Assembly (NCBI GenBank): GCA_003527165.1
Contig: DPSI01000493.1
Coordinates: forward strand, 1-10,151
Reading direction: 5' to 3'
Source: Pseudomonas sp.
GTDB taxonomy: Bacteria > Pseudomonadota > Gammaproteobacteria > Pseudomonadales > Pseudomonadaceae
Length of the DNA stretch: 10,151 nt
The notes under the pieces were generated by a model. It saw nothing but the letters and a program-made list of their open reading frames with translations. It did no database searches and had not been told where the DNA came from. The translations under genes were made by a program, and so were the position numbers. Of the stretch, positions 1 through 7,699 are shown piece by piece; the stretch's first letter is position 1; each line of letters begins with the position of its first letter.

Positions 1-1
1 C

Positions 2-481
2 ATTCATGGAATTGGGTCTGCCGCGGAACAAGCGCAGACGATTATCGATGCGCTGGTCGAAGTTGGACTCGACCCGGAAAGCCGCCACCGCTATCCCCAC
101 GAATTTTCCGGGGGGCAGCGACAGCGAATCGCCATCGCCAGGGCCTTGGTGCTCAAGCCTGAGCTGATCCTGCTTGATGAACCAACCTCGGCACTGGATC
201 GAACCGTGCAGCGGCAGGTGGTGGAGCTACTACGCTCGCTACAGGCCAAGTACAACCTGACCTACCTGTTCATCAGCCATGACCTGGCGGTGGTACGGGC
301 GCTCAGCCACCAGATGATGGTGGTCAAGCAAGGTAAGGTCGTTGAACAGGGAGCGGCCGAGACTATCTTCGCCGCTCCTCAACATCCGTATACACAGCAG
401 TTGCTGGAATCTGCCTTTATGGTCCCAGCCACTGATGAACAACCAGAAGAGGGACAAGCACATGGGTTTTCTTACCGGTAA
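2..481 (+). CDS. ABC transporter ATP-binding protein, C-terminal part (peptide/microcin C type, YejF-like); 5' end outside window
   Basis: This is the C-terminal half of an ABC ATPase that energises an inner-membrane importer. The open frame already runs from base 2, so the gene begins upstream; the TTG at 146 lies inside the nucleotide-binding domain and is not the true start. Visible in order are the ABC signature FSGGQRQR, Walker B LILLDEP followed by the D-loop SALD, and the switch histidine in [10 protein letters not shown]. After these comes the oligopeptide-transporter-type tail with HPYTQQLL, typical of Opp/Dpp/Yej ATPases, whose C-terminal extension often has an HPYT motif. The Walker A motif is off the window. 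In Pseudomonas, as I recall, the gene before fabI belongs to a yej-like peptide/microcin C transport operon, so YejF is the best guess. Substrate is not determinable from this fragment. The last codons overlap the start of fabI by 20 bases, suggesting coupled translation. Confidence 0.88.
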   Translation: MHGIGSAAEQAQTIIDALVEVGLDPESRHRYPHEFSGGQRQRIAIARALVLKPELILLDEPTSALDRTVQRQVVELLRSLQAKYNLTYLFISHDLAVVRALSHQMMVVKQGKVVEQGAAETIFAAPQHPYTQQLLESAFMVPATDEQPEEGQAHGFSYR

Positions 482-1256
482 GCGCATACTGATCGTCGGC
501 GTAGCCAGCAAACTCTCGATCGCCTCCGGCATCGCCGCGGCCATGCACCGTGAAGGCGCCGAGCTGGCTTTCACCTATCAGAACGAGAAACTCAAGGGGC
601 GCGTCGAAGAGTTCGCTGCAGGTTGGGGCTCGGGCCCGGAGTTGTGCTTCCCGTGCGACGTTGCCAGCGACGATGAGATCGTCAAGGTGTTCGAAGAGCT
701 AGGCAAAAAGTGGGACGGCCTGGACGGCATCGTCCACTCGGTAGGCTTCGCTCCAGGCGATCAGCTCGACGGCGATTTCACCGATGTCACCACCCGCGAA
801 GGCTTCCGTATCGCCCACGACATCAGCGCCTATAGCCTGGTCGCGCTGGCCAAGGCTGGGCGCCCGATGATGAAAGGCCGCAACGGCAGCATTCTGACAC
901 TCTCCTACCTGGGCGCTGAGCGCACCATGCCCAACTACAACGTCATGGGCATGGCCAAGGCCAGTCTCGAGGCGGGTGTTCGTTATCTGGCCGGCAGCCT
1001 CGGCCCTGAGGGCACTCGTGTCAACGCCGTGTCGGCCGGTCCTATCCGCACGTTGGCAGCCTCTGGAATCAAAAGCTTCCGCAAGATGCTGGCAGCCAAC
1101 GAAAAGCAAACACCGCTGCGCCGCAACGTTACCATCGAGGAAGTCGGCAATGCCGGCGCGTTCCTCTGCTCGGAACTGGCTTCCGGTATCAGCGGTGAAA
1201 TCCTCTATGTCGATGGTGGCTTCAACACCACCGCGATGGGTGCGATCGAGGACTGA
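462..1256 (+). CDS. fabI: Enoyl-[acyl-carrier-protein] reductase (NADH), FabI
   Basis: FabI performs the last step of each fatty-acid elongation cycle, reducing trans-2-enoyl-ACP with NADH in the cytoplasm. The 264-residue protein starts MGFLTGKR, as FabI proteins do. It carries the dinucleotide-binding loop [11 protein letters not shown] (residues 13-23) and the catalytic set Tyr149, Tyr159 and Lys166 (Y-x6-K, in [19 protein letters not shown]). It ends with the usual [10 protein letters not shown] segment. Gly95 in HSVGFAPG corresponds to the E. coli position whose change gives triclosan resistance; here it is the sensitive-type glycine. An in-frame ATG at 342 would add 40 residues with no FabI similarity, so 462 is preferred; an AGAAGAGG-like ribosome binding site ends 9 bases before it. 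The start lies within the ABC-ATPase gene, so translation may be coupled to it. The gene ends at the shared hairpin at 1274-1304. Confidence 0.97.
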   Translation: MGFLTGKRILIVGVASKLSIASGIAAAMHREGAELAFTYQNEKLKGRVEEFAAGWGSGPELCFPCDVASDDEIVKVFEELGKKWDGLDGIVHSVGFAPGDQLDGDFTDVTTREGFRIAHDISAYSLVALAKAGRPMMKGRNGSILTLSYLGAERTMPNYNVMGMAKASLEAGVRYLAGSLGPEGTRVNAVSAGPIRTLAASGIKSFRKMLAANEKQTPLRRNVTIEEVGNAGAFLCSELASGISGEILYVDGGFNTTAMGAIED

Positions 1257-1273
1257 TCCACCTCCACCGCCAT

Positions 1274-1304
1274 AAAAAACCCGCATCTGAATGCGGGTTT
1301 TTTT
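1274..1304. terminator. Bidirectional intrinsic terminator between convergent fabI and ppiD
   Basis: A perfect 13-base stem, with arms 1274-1286 and 1291-1303 and a CTGA loop, has a GC core (CCCGCAT/ATGCGGG) flanked by six A on the left and seven T on the right. Either strand therefore reads as a GC stem followed by a U-tract. It lies 18 bases past the fabI stop and 23 bases past the ppiD stop, so it can end both converging transcripts. Confidence 0.93.
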
Positions 1305-1326
1305 GCCTTCAGCTCCTCCGAGTCGA

Positions 1327-3180
1327 TCAGAAGGTCTCGATCTCAGCATCGGCGTGCAACATCTGGCGGTAAGCAGCGAAATCCTGCTGGCCGCTGCGCG
1401 AGGCCAGGAAGCGTCGATAGTTCTGCTTATCGTCTTCCGAGAGTGCAGCTTCCGGCTCACTGACTCCGCTCAGACGAACAACGACGAAATTCCCACCTGG
1501 GAGACGGACACTGCCGTAAGTCGGCTTGTCACTGGCATCAGGCTTCGGCATCCGAAACACGTGCTGAAGCACTGCCGGCTCAACCCCCTCTTGATTGCGC
1601 GAAGCGGCCTCTACCGGTTGCCACTGCTGGTCCGTCTGACCTCCGTCGCGCAACGTAGCGATCAACCGCTCACCCGCCTCACGCGCCTGCTCGGCCGCCT
1701 TGCTGCGCTGCAACTGAGCAACAATATCGCCCTTCACCGCATCGAAAGGCAGCACTTCCGGCTGCAGGTGCTCTTTCACACGTACCGCAACGACAGTGTC
1801 CGGATCCAGTTCGATGACACCGCTGTTGGCGCCATCAATCAGAACCTCGTCGCTGAAAGCCGCCTGGATAACCTGCCGATTGGCTGCGATGCCAGTACCG
1901 CCCTCACGCCCAAACGCTTCGGTCGTTTGAACGGACAGGCCCAGCTCCTGTGCCGGCTGGGCAAGATCGGACGACTCGAACGCGGTATCCTCCAATTGCT
2001 TGCTCGCCTCGACAAAGCGCTGTTCGACCTGCTGCGCCTTGACCTCTCGAACCAGCTCCTGCTCCAAACTATCCAGCGTTGGAACTTCAGGCGATTGCAC
2101 GCCCAGCAGCTTGATCAGATGCCAGCCAAAGTCGGAACGTACCGGAGCCGATACCTGGCCTTCCTCAAGCGCATACAGCGCCTTCTCGAACGCTGGGTCG
2201 TAAACACCCGGACCGGCGAAGCCCAGATCACCTCCTTCATTAGCCGAGCCCGGATCTGCGGAGACCTCCTTGGCCAGTGCAGCGAAATCCTCGCCTGCAG
2301 CCAGCCGCTTGGCGATCTCTTCGATCTTCATCTTGGCTTCGGCGTCGCTGGAGTCGTCGGCCTCGATCAGGATATGCGCCGCGCGACGCTGTTCCGCGAG
2401 ATTGGCGATGCGCTGCTGATAAAGCTCGTTCACTTCCTCATCCGAGACTTCAACCTGATCGAAGAACGAATCCTTGTTCAGCTCGACATACTCAACAACA
2501 ACCTGCTCCGGCGAACGAAAGCGGTCAGTGTTCTGCTCGTAGTGTTCGCGCGCCTCGTCGTCGCTCACTTCAACCGCAGCCGTATCTGCCGGCACGGTTA
2601 TGGTGGCGAAGTCGCGGGTTTGTTGCTCCAGGCGAGCAAAGGCTTCGATTTGCTCATCCGTGACGAAACCGGAACCGGAAATACCGGCGCGAAGCTGGCC
2701 AATCAGCATCTCCTGCTTCAGCAGTTCGCGGAACTGTAGCCGCGTGTAACCCATCTGCTGAATGACCTGATCGAAACGTGCCGCGTTGAAAGCGCCGTCC
2801 ACGGTGAATTCGGGCGTCTGCAGAATAAGTTGATCGAGCGCGGCCTCGGAGAAGGCGAAATCGGCGACACGTGCCCCTTGCAGCAACAGCGCACGATCAA
2901 TGAGCGCACGCAGGGATGACTCACGTACCAGCTTTTCGTCCAGCAGTGAGGGATCGAAGTCACCTCCCAACTGCTGAGCCAGCTGCCGACGCTGCATGTT
3001 CATGGCCTGGTTGAGCTCGTCCAGCGAGATTTCCTCGCCATTGACCTCAGCGGCATTCCGGCTGTTGCTGGCGGCATTGAAGATAGCGTCGAAGCCGGTC
3101 AGCGCCAACAGCATAACGATGATGCCAATGATGGTTTTGGCAATCCAGCCTTGTGAATTGTCCCTGATATTCTGAAGCAT
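1327..3180 (-). CDS. ppiD: PpiD-type periplasmic chaperone / peptidyl-prolyl isomerase (SurA N-terminal and parvulin domains)
   Basis: PpiD is anchored in the inner membrane with its bulk in the periplasm, where it helps newly exported proteins fold near the Sec translocon. The 617-residue protein begins MLQNIRDNSQGW. It has one membrane segment at about residues 12-34 (IAKTIIGIIVMLLALTGF), a SurA-like N-terminal chaperone region (about 35-230), then a parvulin domain (about 266-361), and a C-terminal PpiD domain. Both conserved parvulin histidines are present: His269 in RAAHILI and His354 in FGWHLIK. The GGDLGF loop is also present. E. coli PpiD's parvulin domain is reported to be largely inactive, so a chaperone role is safer than isomerase activity. 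The frame stays open upstream to 3213, but 3180 gives the canonical MLQNIR start behind a CTGGGGGA purine-rich site. It follows the hupB terminator, so it probably has its own promoter, though I see no convincing one. Confidence 0.95.
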   Translation of the reverse strand: MLQNIRDNSQGWIAKTIIGIIVMLLALTGFDAIFNAASNSRNAAEVNGEEISLDELNQAMNMQRRQLAQQLGGDFDPSLLDEKLVRESSLRALIDRALLLQGARVADFAFSEAALDQLILQTPEFTVDGAFNAARFDQVIQQMGYTRLQFRELLKQEMLIGQLRAGISGSGFVTDEQIEAFARLEQQTRDFATITVPADTAAVEVSDDEAREHYEQNTDRFRSPEQVVVEYVELNKDSFFDQVEVSDEEVNELYQQRIANLAEQRRAAHILIEADDSSDAEAKMKIEEIAKRLAAGEDFAALAKEVSADPGSANEGGDLGFAGPGVYDPAFEKALYALEEGQVSAPVRSDFGWHLIKLLGVQSPEVPTLDSLEQELVREVKAQQVEQRFVEASKQLEDTAFESSDLAQPAQELGLSVQTTEAFGREGGTGIAANRQVIQAAFSDEVLIDGANSGVIELDPDTVVAVRVKEHLQPEVLPFDAVKGDIVAQLQRSKAAEQAREAGERLIATLRDGGQTDQQWQPVEAASRNQEGVEPAVLQHVFRMPKPDASDKPTYGSVRLPGGNFVVVRLSGVSEPEAALSEDDKQNYRRFLASRSGQQDFAAYRQMLHADAEIETF

Positions 3181-3234
3181 GCGTCCCCCAGGAGTCAGCT
3201 GCGCAATGGTCACTGCAGCACGGGTGGAAACCGG

Positions 3235-3266
3235 ATAAAAGAAAGGCGCATCCAGGGATGCGCCTT
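3235..3266 (-). terminator. Intrinsic terminator downstream of hupB
   Basis: Read on the minus strand, a perfect 10-base stem (arms 3257-3266 and 3243-3252, AAGGCGCATC/GATGCGCCTT, four-base loop) runs into a T-rich stretch TTTCTTTTAT ending near 3235. It lies 123 bases after the hupB stop and 54 bases before the ppiD start, so it separates these two transcripts. Confidence 0.82.
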
Positions 3267-3278
3267 CTCGGAGCTTTT

Positions 3279-3342
3279 GAGCGGTTGAGCTTTATCCCCC
3301 AAGCCCGAACGCAACAGGCAGTGCCTGTTCGAATAACCGCTC
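3279..3342 (-). repeat. Nested inverted repeats in the hupB 3' untranslated region
   Basis: The outer arms GAGCGGTT (3279-3286) and AACCGCTC (3335-3342) are perfect 8-base complements. Inside them lies a second hairpin with arms AACAGGC (3313-3319) and GCCTGTT (3323-3329) and a three-base loop. No open frame of interest or tRNA cloverleaf is visible here. The RNA transcribed between hupB and its terminator can thus form two stacked structures plus the terminator stem, giving about 124 bases of structured 3' UTR. It could be an RNA-stability element or a processed small RNA; the function is unknown. Confidence 0.5.
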
Positions 3343-3389
3343 CAAGCCAGGGCCAGCGCTAACTGACAACTGGCCGGATCGAAAAACGC

Positions 3390-3662
3390 TTAGTTGACAG
3401 CGTCTTTTAGAGCCTGGCCAGCCTTGAAGCCCGGGCTCTTAGCCGCGGCGATGTTGATTGGCTTACCAGTCTGCGGATTACGGCCAGTGCGAGCGGCGCG
3501 CTCCTTGACAGCGAAAGTACCGAAACCAACCAGCACCACGGAATCACCAGCCTTCAGGGCGCCAGTGACGGATTCAATCACTGCATCCAGCGCGCGGCCA
3601 GCAACAGCTTTCGGGATATCAGCAGATGCAGCGATGGCATCGATCAGTTCCGACTTGTTCAC
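3390..3662 (-). CDS. hupB: DNA-binding protein HU-beta
   Basis: HU is a small dimeric nucleoid protein that bends DNA with little sequence preference. The 90-residue product starts [11 protein letters not shown] and has the HU core [18 protein letters not shown] (from about residue 46). Pro63 in RNPQTG is the residue that intercalates at the tip of the DNA-binding arm, and the protein ends ALKDAVN. The start codon is GTG (3660-3662), behind AAGGGGACTTAGA; no ATG start gives the family N-terminus. From memory of Pseudomonas HU sequences, residues 70, 76 and 83 (N, S and Q here) are often K, I and K, so this copy is slightly less basic in the second half of the arm and the last helix. It follows lon, an arrangement common in proteobacteria, but has its own strong promoter at 3753-3782 and its own terminator at 3235-3266. 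Confidence 0.97.
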   Translation of the reverse strand: MNKSELIDAIAASADIPKAVAGRALDAVIESVTGALKAGDSVVLVGFGTFAVKERAARTGRNPQTGKPINIAAAKSPGFKAGQALKDAVN

Positions 3663-3752
3663 TCTAAGTCCCCTTATTTCTGTTGAGTCGTATCTTTAAT
3701 TTTTTGGGTGTAAGCAAAGCGGTGCTGAAATAGCAGCAACACAGAGGGCCGG

Positions 3753-3782
3753 CTTATATCAAGGCCACCGAAAATGTGTCAA
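3753..3782 (-). promoter_or_regulatory. Sigma-70 promoter for hupB
   Basis: On the minus strand, a perfect -35 TTGACA (3777-3782) and a -10 TATAAG (3753-3758) are separated by 18 bases. The -35 begins 15 bases after the lon stop. Transcription would start near 3746, giving a leader of about 84 bases before the hupB GTG. A short inverted repeat (TGCTG at 3723-3727, CAGCA at 3734-3738) and an A-rich stretch lie in that leader. Confidence 0.8.
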
Positions 3783-3796
3783 CAAAGCCTTTCAGA

Positions 3797-6193
3797 CTAA
3801 TGCGTGCTGATTCGCTCCTTGCAATCAGACTCGCGCTTGTCGTCCTTTGCAACAATATCGGGAGCCGCATCGGGCAAGGGCTCCGGCGCGTATTGCAGCG
3901 CAATTTGGAGGACTTCGTCAATCCACTTCACCGGTTTAATCTGCAGGTCCTGCTTAATATTCTCAGGAATCTCTTTCAGATCACGCTGATTTTCTTCGGG
4001 AATGATCACAGTCTTGATGCCGCCTCGATGTGCAGCGAGCAGTTTTTCTTTCAGACCGCCAATAGCCAACACTTGGCCACGCAAGGTGATCTCTCCGGTC
4101 ATTGCCACTTCGGCGCGAACCGGAATCTGCGTCAGGGCCGAAACAAGCGCCGTGCACATCCCAATTCCTGCGCTTGGACCGTCCTTGGGCGTTGCGCCTT
4201 CCGGCACGTGGATATGGATGTCTTGCTTCTCGTGGAAGTCTACCGGAATGCCCAGGCTCTTGGCTCGGCTGCGTACGACCGTAAGCGCCGCGGTAATCGA
4301 CTCGCCCATCACATCGCCCAGCGAACCGGTCTTGGTCAGCCGGCCCTTGCCAGGCACGACTACCGCCTCAATCGTAAGCAACTCGCCACCGACCTGAGTC
4401 CAGGCCAAACCGGTTACCTGGCCGACCTGATCTTGCTGTTCAGCCAGCCCGTAACGGAACTTGCGCACGCCGAGGAAATGCTCAAGCGATTCGGCCGTGA
4501 CCTTCACTTCGAAGCTTTTCTCTGCCGCATGCTCTTTGACTACCTTACGGCAGACCTTCGCCACCTGGCGCTCCAGACTGCGAACACCTGCCTCGCGCGT
4601 GTAATAACGGATGATGTCGCGAATGGCGTCCTCGTCGAATGACAGCTCGGCCTTCTTCAATCCGTTGGCCTGAATCTGCTTCGGAACCAGATAGCGAATC
4701 GCGATGTTGATCTTCTCGTCTTCGGTGTACCCCGGAAGACGGATGATTTCCATGCGGTCCAGCAACGGCGCCGGAATGTTCATCGAGTTGGCCGTGCAGA
4801 GGAACATCACGTCGGACAGGTCGTAATCGACCTCAAGGTAATGGTCGTTGAAATTATGGTTCTGCTCGGGATCGAGGACCTCAAGCAGCGCGGAAGCAGG
4901 ATCGCCGCGCATGTCGTTGCCCATCTTGTCGATCTCATCGAGCAAGAACAGCGGGTTGCGAACACCGACCTTGCTCATCTTTTGGATCAACCGGCCAGGC
5001 ATTGAACCGATATAGGTACGGCGATGGCCCCGAATCTCAGCCTCGTCCCTCACGCCGCCCAGCGCCATCCGCACGAATTTGCGGTTGGTGGAACGCGCGA
5101 TGGACTCAGCCAGCGAGGTCTTGCCCACGCCCGGCGGGCCGACTAGGCACAATACCGGCCCCTTGAGCTTTTTCACGCGTTTCTGGACCGCAAGGTATTC
5201 CAGAATGCGGTCTTTCACTTCTTCGAGACCGTAGTGGTCGGCATCGAGCACTTCCTCAGCCTTAGCCAAGTCCAGGCGGACCTTGCTGGCGGCCTTCCAC
5301 GGCACATTGCTCAGCCAATCGATATAGGTCCGAACCACTGTGGCCTCGGCCGACATCGGTGACATCTGTTTGAGTTTGTTCAGCTCGGTTGTCGCTTTGG
5401 CATGCGCATCCTTGCTCAGGCCGGCATTCTCGATGCGCTTCTTCAGGTCATCAATTTCGTTGTGACCTTCATCGATATCGCCCAACTCCTTCTGAATGGC
5501 CTTCATCTGCTCGTTCAGATAGTACTCGCGCTGACTGCGCTCCATCTGCTTCTTGACGCGGCCGCGAATGCGTTTCTCCACTTGCAGCAGATCGATTTCG
5601 GCATCCAGCAGCGCCAGCACATGCTCGACCCGGGCGGGCAGGTCGGTGATTTCGAGAATCGCCTGCTTCTGCTCGATCTTGAGTGCCATGTGCGCAGCCA
5701 TGGTGTCGACCAGGCGCGCTGGCTCATCAATGCTTGCTAGCGACGAGAGCACCTCGGAAGGAACCTTTTTGCCGAGCTGGACGTATTGTTCGAACTGGCT
5801 CAGCAGGCTGCGGGTAAAGACTTCCGCTTCCCGTTCTTCAACTTCCGATTCGTCGATGAGCGACACTTCGGCGCGGCAGTGGTCGTCGACATCGAAGACA
5901 CGGTCTATGACGCCACGCTGTTCGCCTTCGACGAGTACTTTGACGGTGCCATCCGGCAGCTTGAGCAACTGCAGCACGGTCGCGACCGTACCAACACGAT
6001 ACAGAGCTTCTTCGACCGGATCATCATCGGCCGGGTTCTTTTGGGCCAGGAGCAGTATCTGCTTGTCACCAGCCATGGCGGACTCGAGGGCCTCAACGGA
6101 TTTTTCCCGGCCAACGAACAGCGGAATCACCATGTGCGGGTAGACCACGACATCGCGCAGCGGCAAAAGGGGCAATTCGATGGTTGTCTTCAT
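3797..6193 (-). CDS. lon: ATP-dependent protease Lon (LonA, class S16)
   Basis: Lon is a cytoplasmic homohexamer that unfolds and degrades misfolded and selected regulatory proteins. The 798-residue protein has the N-terminal LonN domain (about 5-200, [18 protein letters not shown]), a coiled helical region (about 200-300) and an AAA+ module. That module has Walker [10 protein letters not shown] (352-360) and Walker B LFLLDE (415-420). The C-terminal protease domain has the catalytic Ser674 in KDGPSAG and Lys717 in GGLKEK, spaced 43 residues apart as in E. coli Lon. The frame is open upstream to 6295, but the extra 34 residues are not Lon-like. The ATG at 6193 gives [14 protein letters not shown], although the site before it (TAGAGC) is weak. 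It sits between the clpX terminator and the hupB promoter; no clear terminator follows, so some read-through into hupB is possible. A heat-shock-like promoter lies at 6249-6277. All key residues are intact. Confidence 0.98.
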   Translation of the reverse strand: MKTTIELPLLPLRDVVVYPHMVIPLFVGREKSVEALESAMAGDKQILLLAQKNPADDDPVEEALYRVGTVATVLQLLKLPDGTVKVLVEGEQRGVIDRVFDVDDHCRAEVSLIDESEVEEREAEVFTRSLLSQFEQYVQLGKKVPSEVLSSLASIDEPARLVDTMAAHMALKIEQKQAILEITDLPARVEHVLALLDAEIDLLQVEKRIRGRVKKQMERSQREYYLNEQMKAIQKELGDIDEGHNEIDDLKKRIENAGLSKDAHAKATTELNKLKQMSPMSAEATVVRTYIDWLSNVPWKAASKVRLDLAKAEEVLDADHYGLEEVKDRILEYLAVQKRVKKLKGPVLCLVGPPGVGKTSLAESIARSTNRKFVRMALGGVRDEAEIRGHRRTYIGSMPGRLIQKMSKVGVRNPLFLLDEIDKMGNDMRGDPASALLEVLDPEQNHNFNDHYLEVDYDLSDVMFLCTANSMNIPAPLLDRMEIIRLPGYTEDEKINIAIRYLVPKQIQANGLKKAELSFDEDAIRDIIRYYTREAGVRSLERQVAKVCRKVVKEHAAEKSFEVKVTAESLEHFLGVRKFRYGLAEQQDQVGQVTGLAWTQVGGELLTIEAVVVPGKGRLTKTGSLGDVMGESITAALTVVRSRAKSLGIPVDFHEKQDIHIHVPEGATPKDGPSAGIGMCTALVSALTQIPVRAEVAMTGEITLRGQVLAIGGLKEKLLAAHRGGIKTVIIPEENQRDLKEIPENIKQDLQIKPVKWIDEVLQIALQYAPEPLPDAAPDIVAKDDKRESDCKERISTH

Positions 6194-6248
6194 AAATTCA
6201 GCTCTACGACGGCCATACGGCGGTAAACGGGAAACACCCTGGCAATCA

Positions 6249-6277
6249 AGATGAGGGCACTCAGGGCAAAAAACAAG
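6249..6277 (-). promoter_or_regulatory. Candidate heat-shock (sigma-32/RpoH-type) promoter for lon
   Basis: On the minus strand, CTTGTTT (6271-6277) is followed after 14 bases by CCTCATCT (6249-6256). The sigma-32 consensus is about CTTGAAA-N13/14-CCCCATNT. The -10 matches at all but one defined base; the -35 keeps CTTG but not AAA. The leader to the lon start would be about 50 bases. A second, weaker pair overlaps it: CTTGATT (6244-6250), 12 bases, CCCGTTTA (6224-6231). lon is a classic heat-shock gene in E. coli, which supports the reading, but neither pair is perfect. Confidence 0.45.
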
Positions 6278-6284
6278 GACGCTG

Positions 6285-6314
6285 GAAAAAAGCAAAGGGG
6301 CCCGGAGGCCCCTT
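6285..6314 (-). terminator. Intrinsic terminator downstream of clpX
   Basis: Read on the minus strand, a perfect 8-base stem (arms 6307-6314 and 6295-6302, AAGGGGCC/GGCCCCTT, four-base loop) is followed by TTTGCTTTTTT. It starts 6 bases after the clpX stop and lies upstream of the lon promoter candidates, so lon is probably transcribed separately from clpPX. Confidence 0.88.
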
Positions 6315-6320
6315 GTGCTG

Positions 6321-7601
6321 TTACGCGTCTGGCGCAGCCTTCGCAGGCGGCTCGCTGTTCTCGTAGATCAGCAATGGCTGAGAAGCGCCCTCGATAACGC
6401 TCTCGTCGATGACCACCTTGCTGACATCCTTCTGCGACGGGATCTCATACATGGTATCCAACAGAACGCCCTCGAGAATCGAGCGCAGCCCCCGCGCTCC
6501 GGTCTTGCGCTCCAGTGCGCGAGCAGCAACAGCCTTGAGCGCATCGGTACGGAACTCAAGATCCACACCTTCAAGCTCGAACAGCTTGGCATACTGCTTG
6601 GTCAGCGCATTCTTGGGCTCGGTCAGAATCTGAATCAGCGCAGCCTCGTCCAGCTCGTCGAGGGTAGCGATGACAGGCAGCCGCCCCACGAATTCGGGAA
6701 TCAAGCCAAATTTGACCAGGTCATCAGGCTCCACTGCACGCAACGACTCACCGATCTTCTTGCCCGGATCCTTGCTACGAACCTCGGCGTTGAAGCCGAT
6801 GCCACCCTGGGTCGAACGGCCCTGGATGACTTTTTCCAGACCCGCGAACGCCCCGCCACAGATGAACAGAATGTTGCGAGTATCGACTTGCAAAAATTCC
6901 TGCTGCGGATGCTTACGACCACCCTGCGGTGGCACCGAAGCGACCGTTCCCTCGACCAACTTGAGCAGCGCCTGTTGCACGCCCTCCCCCGATACGTCGC
7001 GAGTGATCGACGGATTGTCGGATTTGCGAGAAATCTTGTCGATCTCGTCGATATAGACAATACCCATCTGGGCCTTTTCGACATCGTAATCGCATTTCTG
7101 CAATAGCTTCTGAATGATGTTCTCGACATCCTCGCCCACATAACCAGCCTCGGTGAGGGTGGTAGCGTCGGCGATCGTGAACGGCACATTCAACAGCCGT
7201 GCGAGCGTTTCGGCGAGCAGCGTCTTGCCCGAGCCGGTTGGCCCGATCAACAGAATGTTGCTCTTGCCCAGCTCGACTTCTTCTTTCTTGTCGCGCTGGT
7301 TGAGACGCTTGTAATGGTTGTAAACAGCCACTGCCAGGATCTTCTTGGCGCGCTCCTGACCAATGACGTACTGGTCGAGAATGCCGCTGATCTCCTTGGG
7401 CGCAGGCAGTTTTTGCGCGCTGCTTTCGGCCTGTGCTTCTTGCACCTCCTCACGGATGATGTCATTGCACAGGTCGACGCACTCGTCGCAGATAAAGACC
7501 GAGGGCCCGGCAATCAACTTGCGTACTTCATGCTGGCTTTTGCCGCAGAAAGAGCAATAAAGCAGCTTGCCGGAATCCTCGCCGTTGCGGGTATCAGTCA
7601 T
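6321..7601 (-). CDS. clpX: ATP-dependent Clp protease ATP-binding subunit ClpX
   Basis: ClpX is a hexameric AAA+ unfoldase that recognises tagged substrates such as ssrA-tagged proteins and threads them into ClpP. The 426-residue protein has the N-terminal zinc-binding domain with Cys16, Cys19, Cys38 and Cys41. It also has Walker A GPTGSGKT (120-127), the pore-1 loop GYVG (153-156), Walker B IVYIDE (181-186), the RKH pore loop (229-231) and the ClpP-docking IGF loop (268-270). Sensor-2 is the GAR at 368-370. The IGF loop means it should partner with ClpP. The open frame extends upstream to 7646, but the ATG at 7601 gives the canonical [19 protein letters not shown] start; the ribosome binding site there (TTGGA) is modest. 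It lies 98 bases after clpP with a REP-like hairpin and a heat-shock-like promoter in the gap, and ends at a strong terminator. Confidence 0.98.
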   Translation of the reverse strand: MTDTRNGEDSGKLLYCSFCGKSQHEVRKLIAGPSVFICDECVDLCNDIIREEVQEAQAESSAQKLPAPKEISGILDQYVIGQERAKKILAVAVYNHYKRLNQRDKKEEVELGKSNILLIGPTGSGKTLLAETLARLLNVPFTIADATTLTEAGYVGEDVENIIQKLLQKCDYDVEKAQMGIVYIDEIDKISRKSDNPSITRDVSGEGVQQALLKLVEGTVASVPPQGGRKHPQQEFLQVDTRNILFICGGAFAGLEKVIQGRSTQGGIGFNAEVRSKDPGKKIGESLRAVEPDDLVKFGLIPEFVGRLPVIATLDELDEAALIQILTEPKNALTKQYAKLFELEGVDLEFRTDALKAVAARALERKTGARGLRSILEGVLLDTMYEIPSQKDVSKVVIDESVIEGASQPLLIYENSEPPAKAAPDA

Positions 7602-7634
7602 TCGATCGATCCAATCGGGAAGGCTTGAAACACA

Positions 7635-7663
7635 AGATGAAGGCAATCGTGGGCTTTTTCAAG
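7635..7663 (-). promoter_or_regulatory. Candidate heat-shock (sigma-32/RpoH-type) promoter for clpX
   Basis: On the minus strand, CTTGAAA (7657-7663) matches the sigma-32 -35 consensus exactly. It is followed after 14 bases by CTTCATCT (7635-7642), which matches most of CCCCATNT. The predicted start, near 7628, leaves a leader of about 27 bases to the clpX ATG. The -35 overlaps the loop and one arm of the hairpin at 7648-7669, so the exact match may be partly a by-product of that repeat. Its layout closely resembles the lon candidate at 6249-6277. Confidence 0.42.
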
Positions 7664-7673
7664 CCCACGCTAC
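7648..7673 (-). repeat. REP-like GTAG-footed hairpin between clpP and clpX
   Basis: On the minus strand the tetranucleotide GTAG (7670-7673) sits directly before a perfect 9-base stem, CGTGGGCTT (7661-7669) and AAGCCCACG (7648-7656), with a GAAA loop. A GTAG foot followed by a GC-rich imperfect or perfect hairpin is the hallmark of REP elements mobilised by RAYT transposases, which are common in Pseudomonas intergenic regions. No U-tract follows, so it is a poor terminator. A single copy is visible in this window, so membership of a family cannot be shown here. Confidence 0.5.
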
Positions 7674-7699
7674 AGCCAGATATCGCCGCGCAGGCGAGA

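Noticed and set aside
699..1460. A 253-codon minus-strand open frame antisense to fabI
   Set aside because: It spans the terminator and the ends of both convergent genes, has no family resemblance and no credible ribosome binding site. FabI coding is unambiguous.
1291..2739. A 482-codon + strand open frame antisense to ppiD
   Set aside because: It is also in the codon-aligned antisense phase, begins within the terminator hairpin and encodes no recognisable domain. It is a composition artefact of ppiD.
3267..3389. A possible tRNA in the gap between hupB and ppiD, suggested by the nested stems
   Set aside because: No cloverleaf with acceptor, anticodon and T arms of proper length can be drawn, and no clear T-loop GTTCGAATC motif is set in a stem; the TTCGAA present is not in context.
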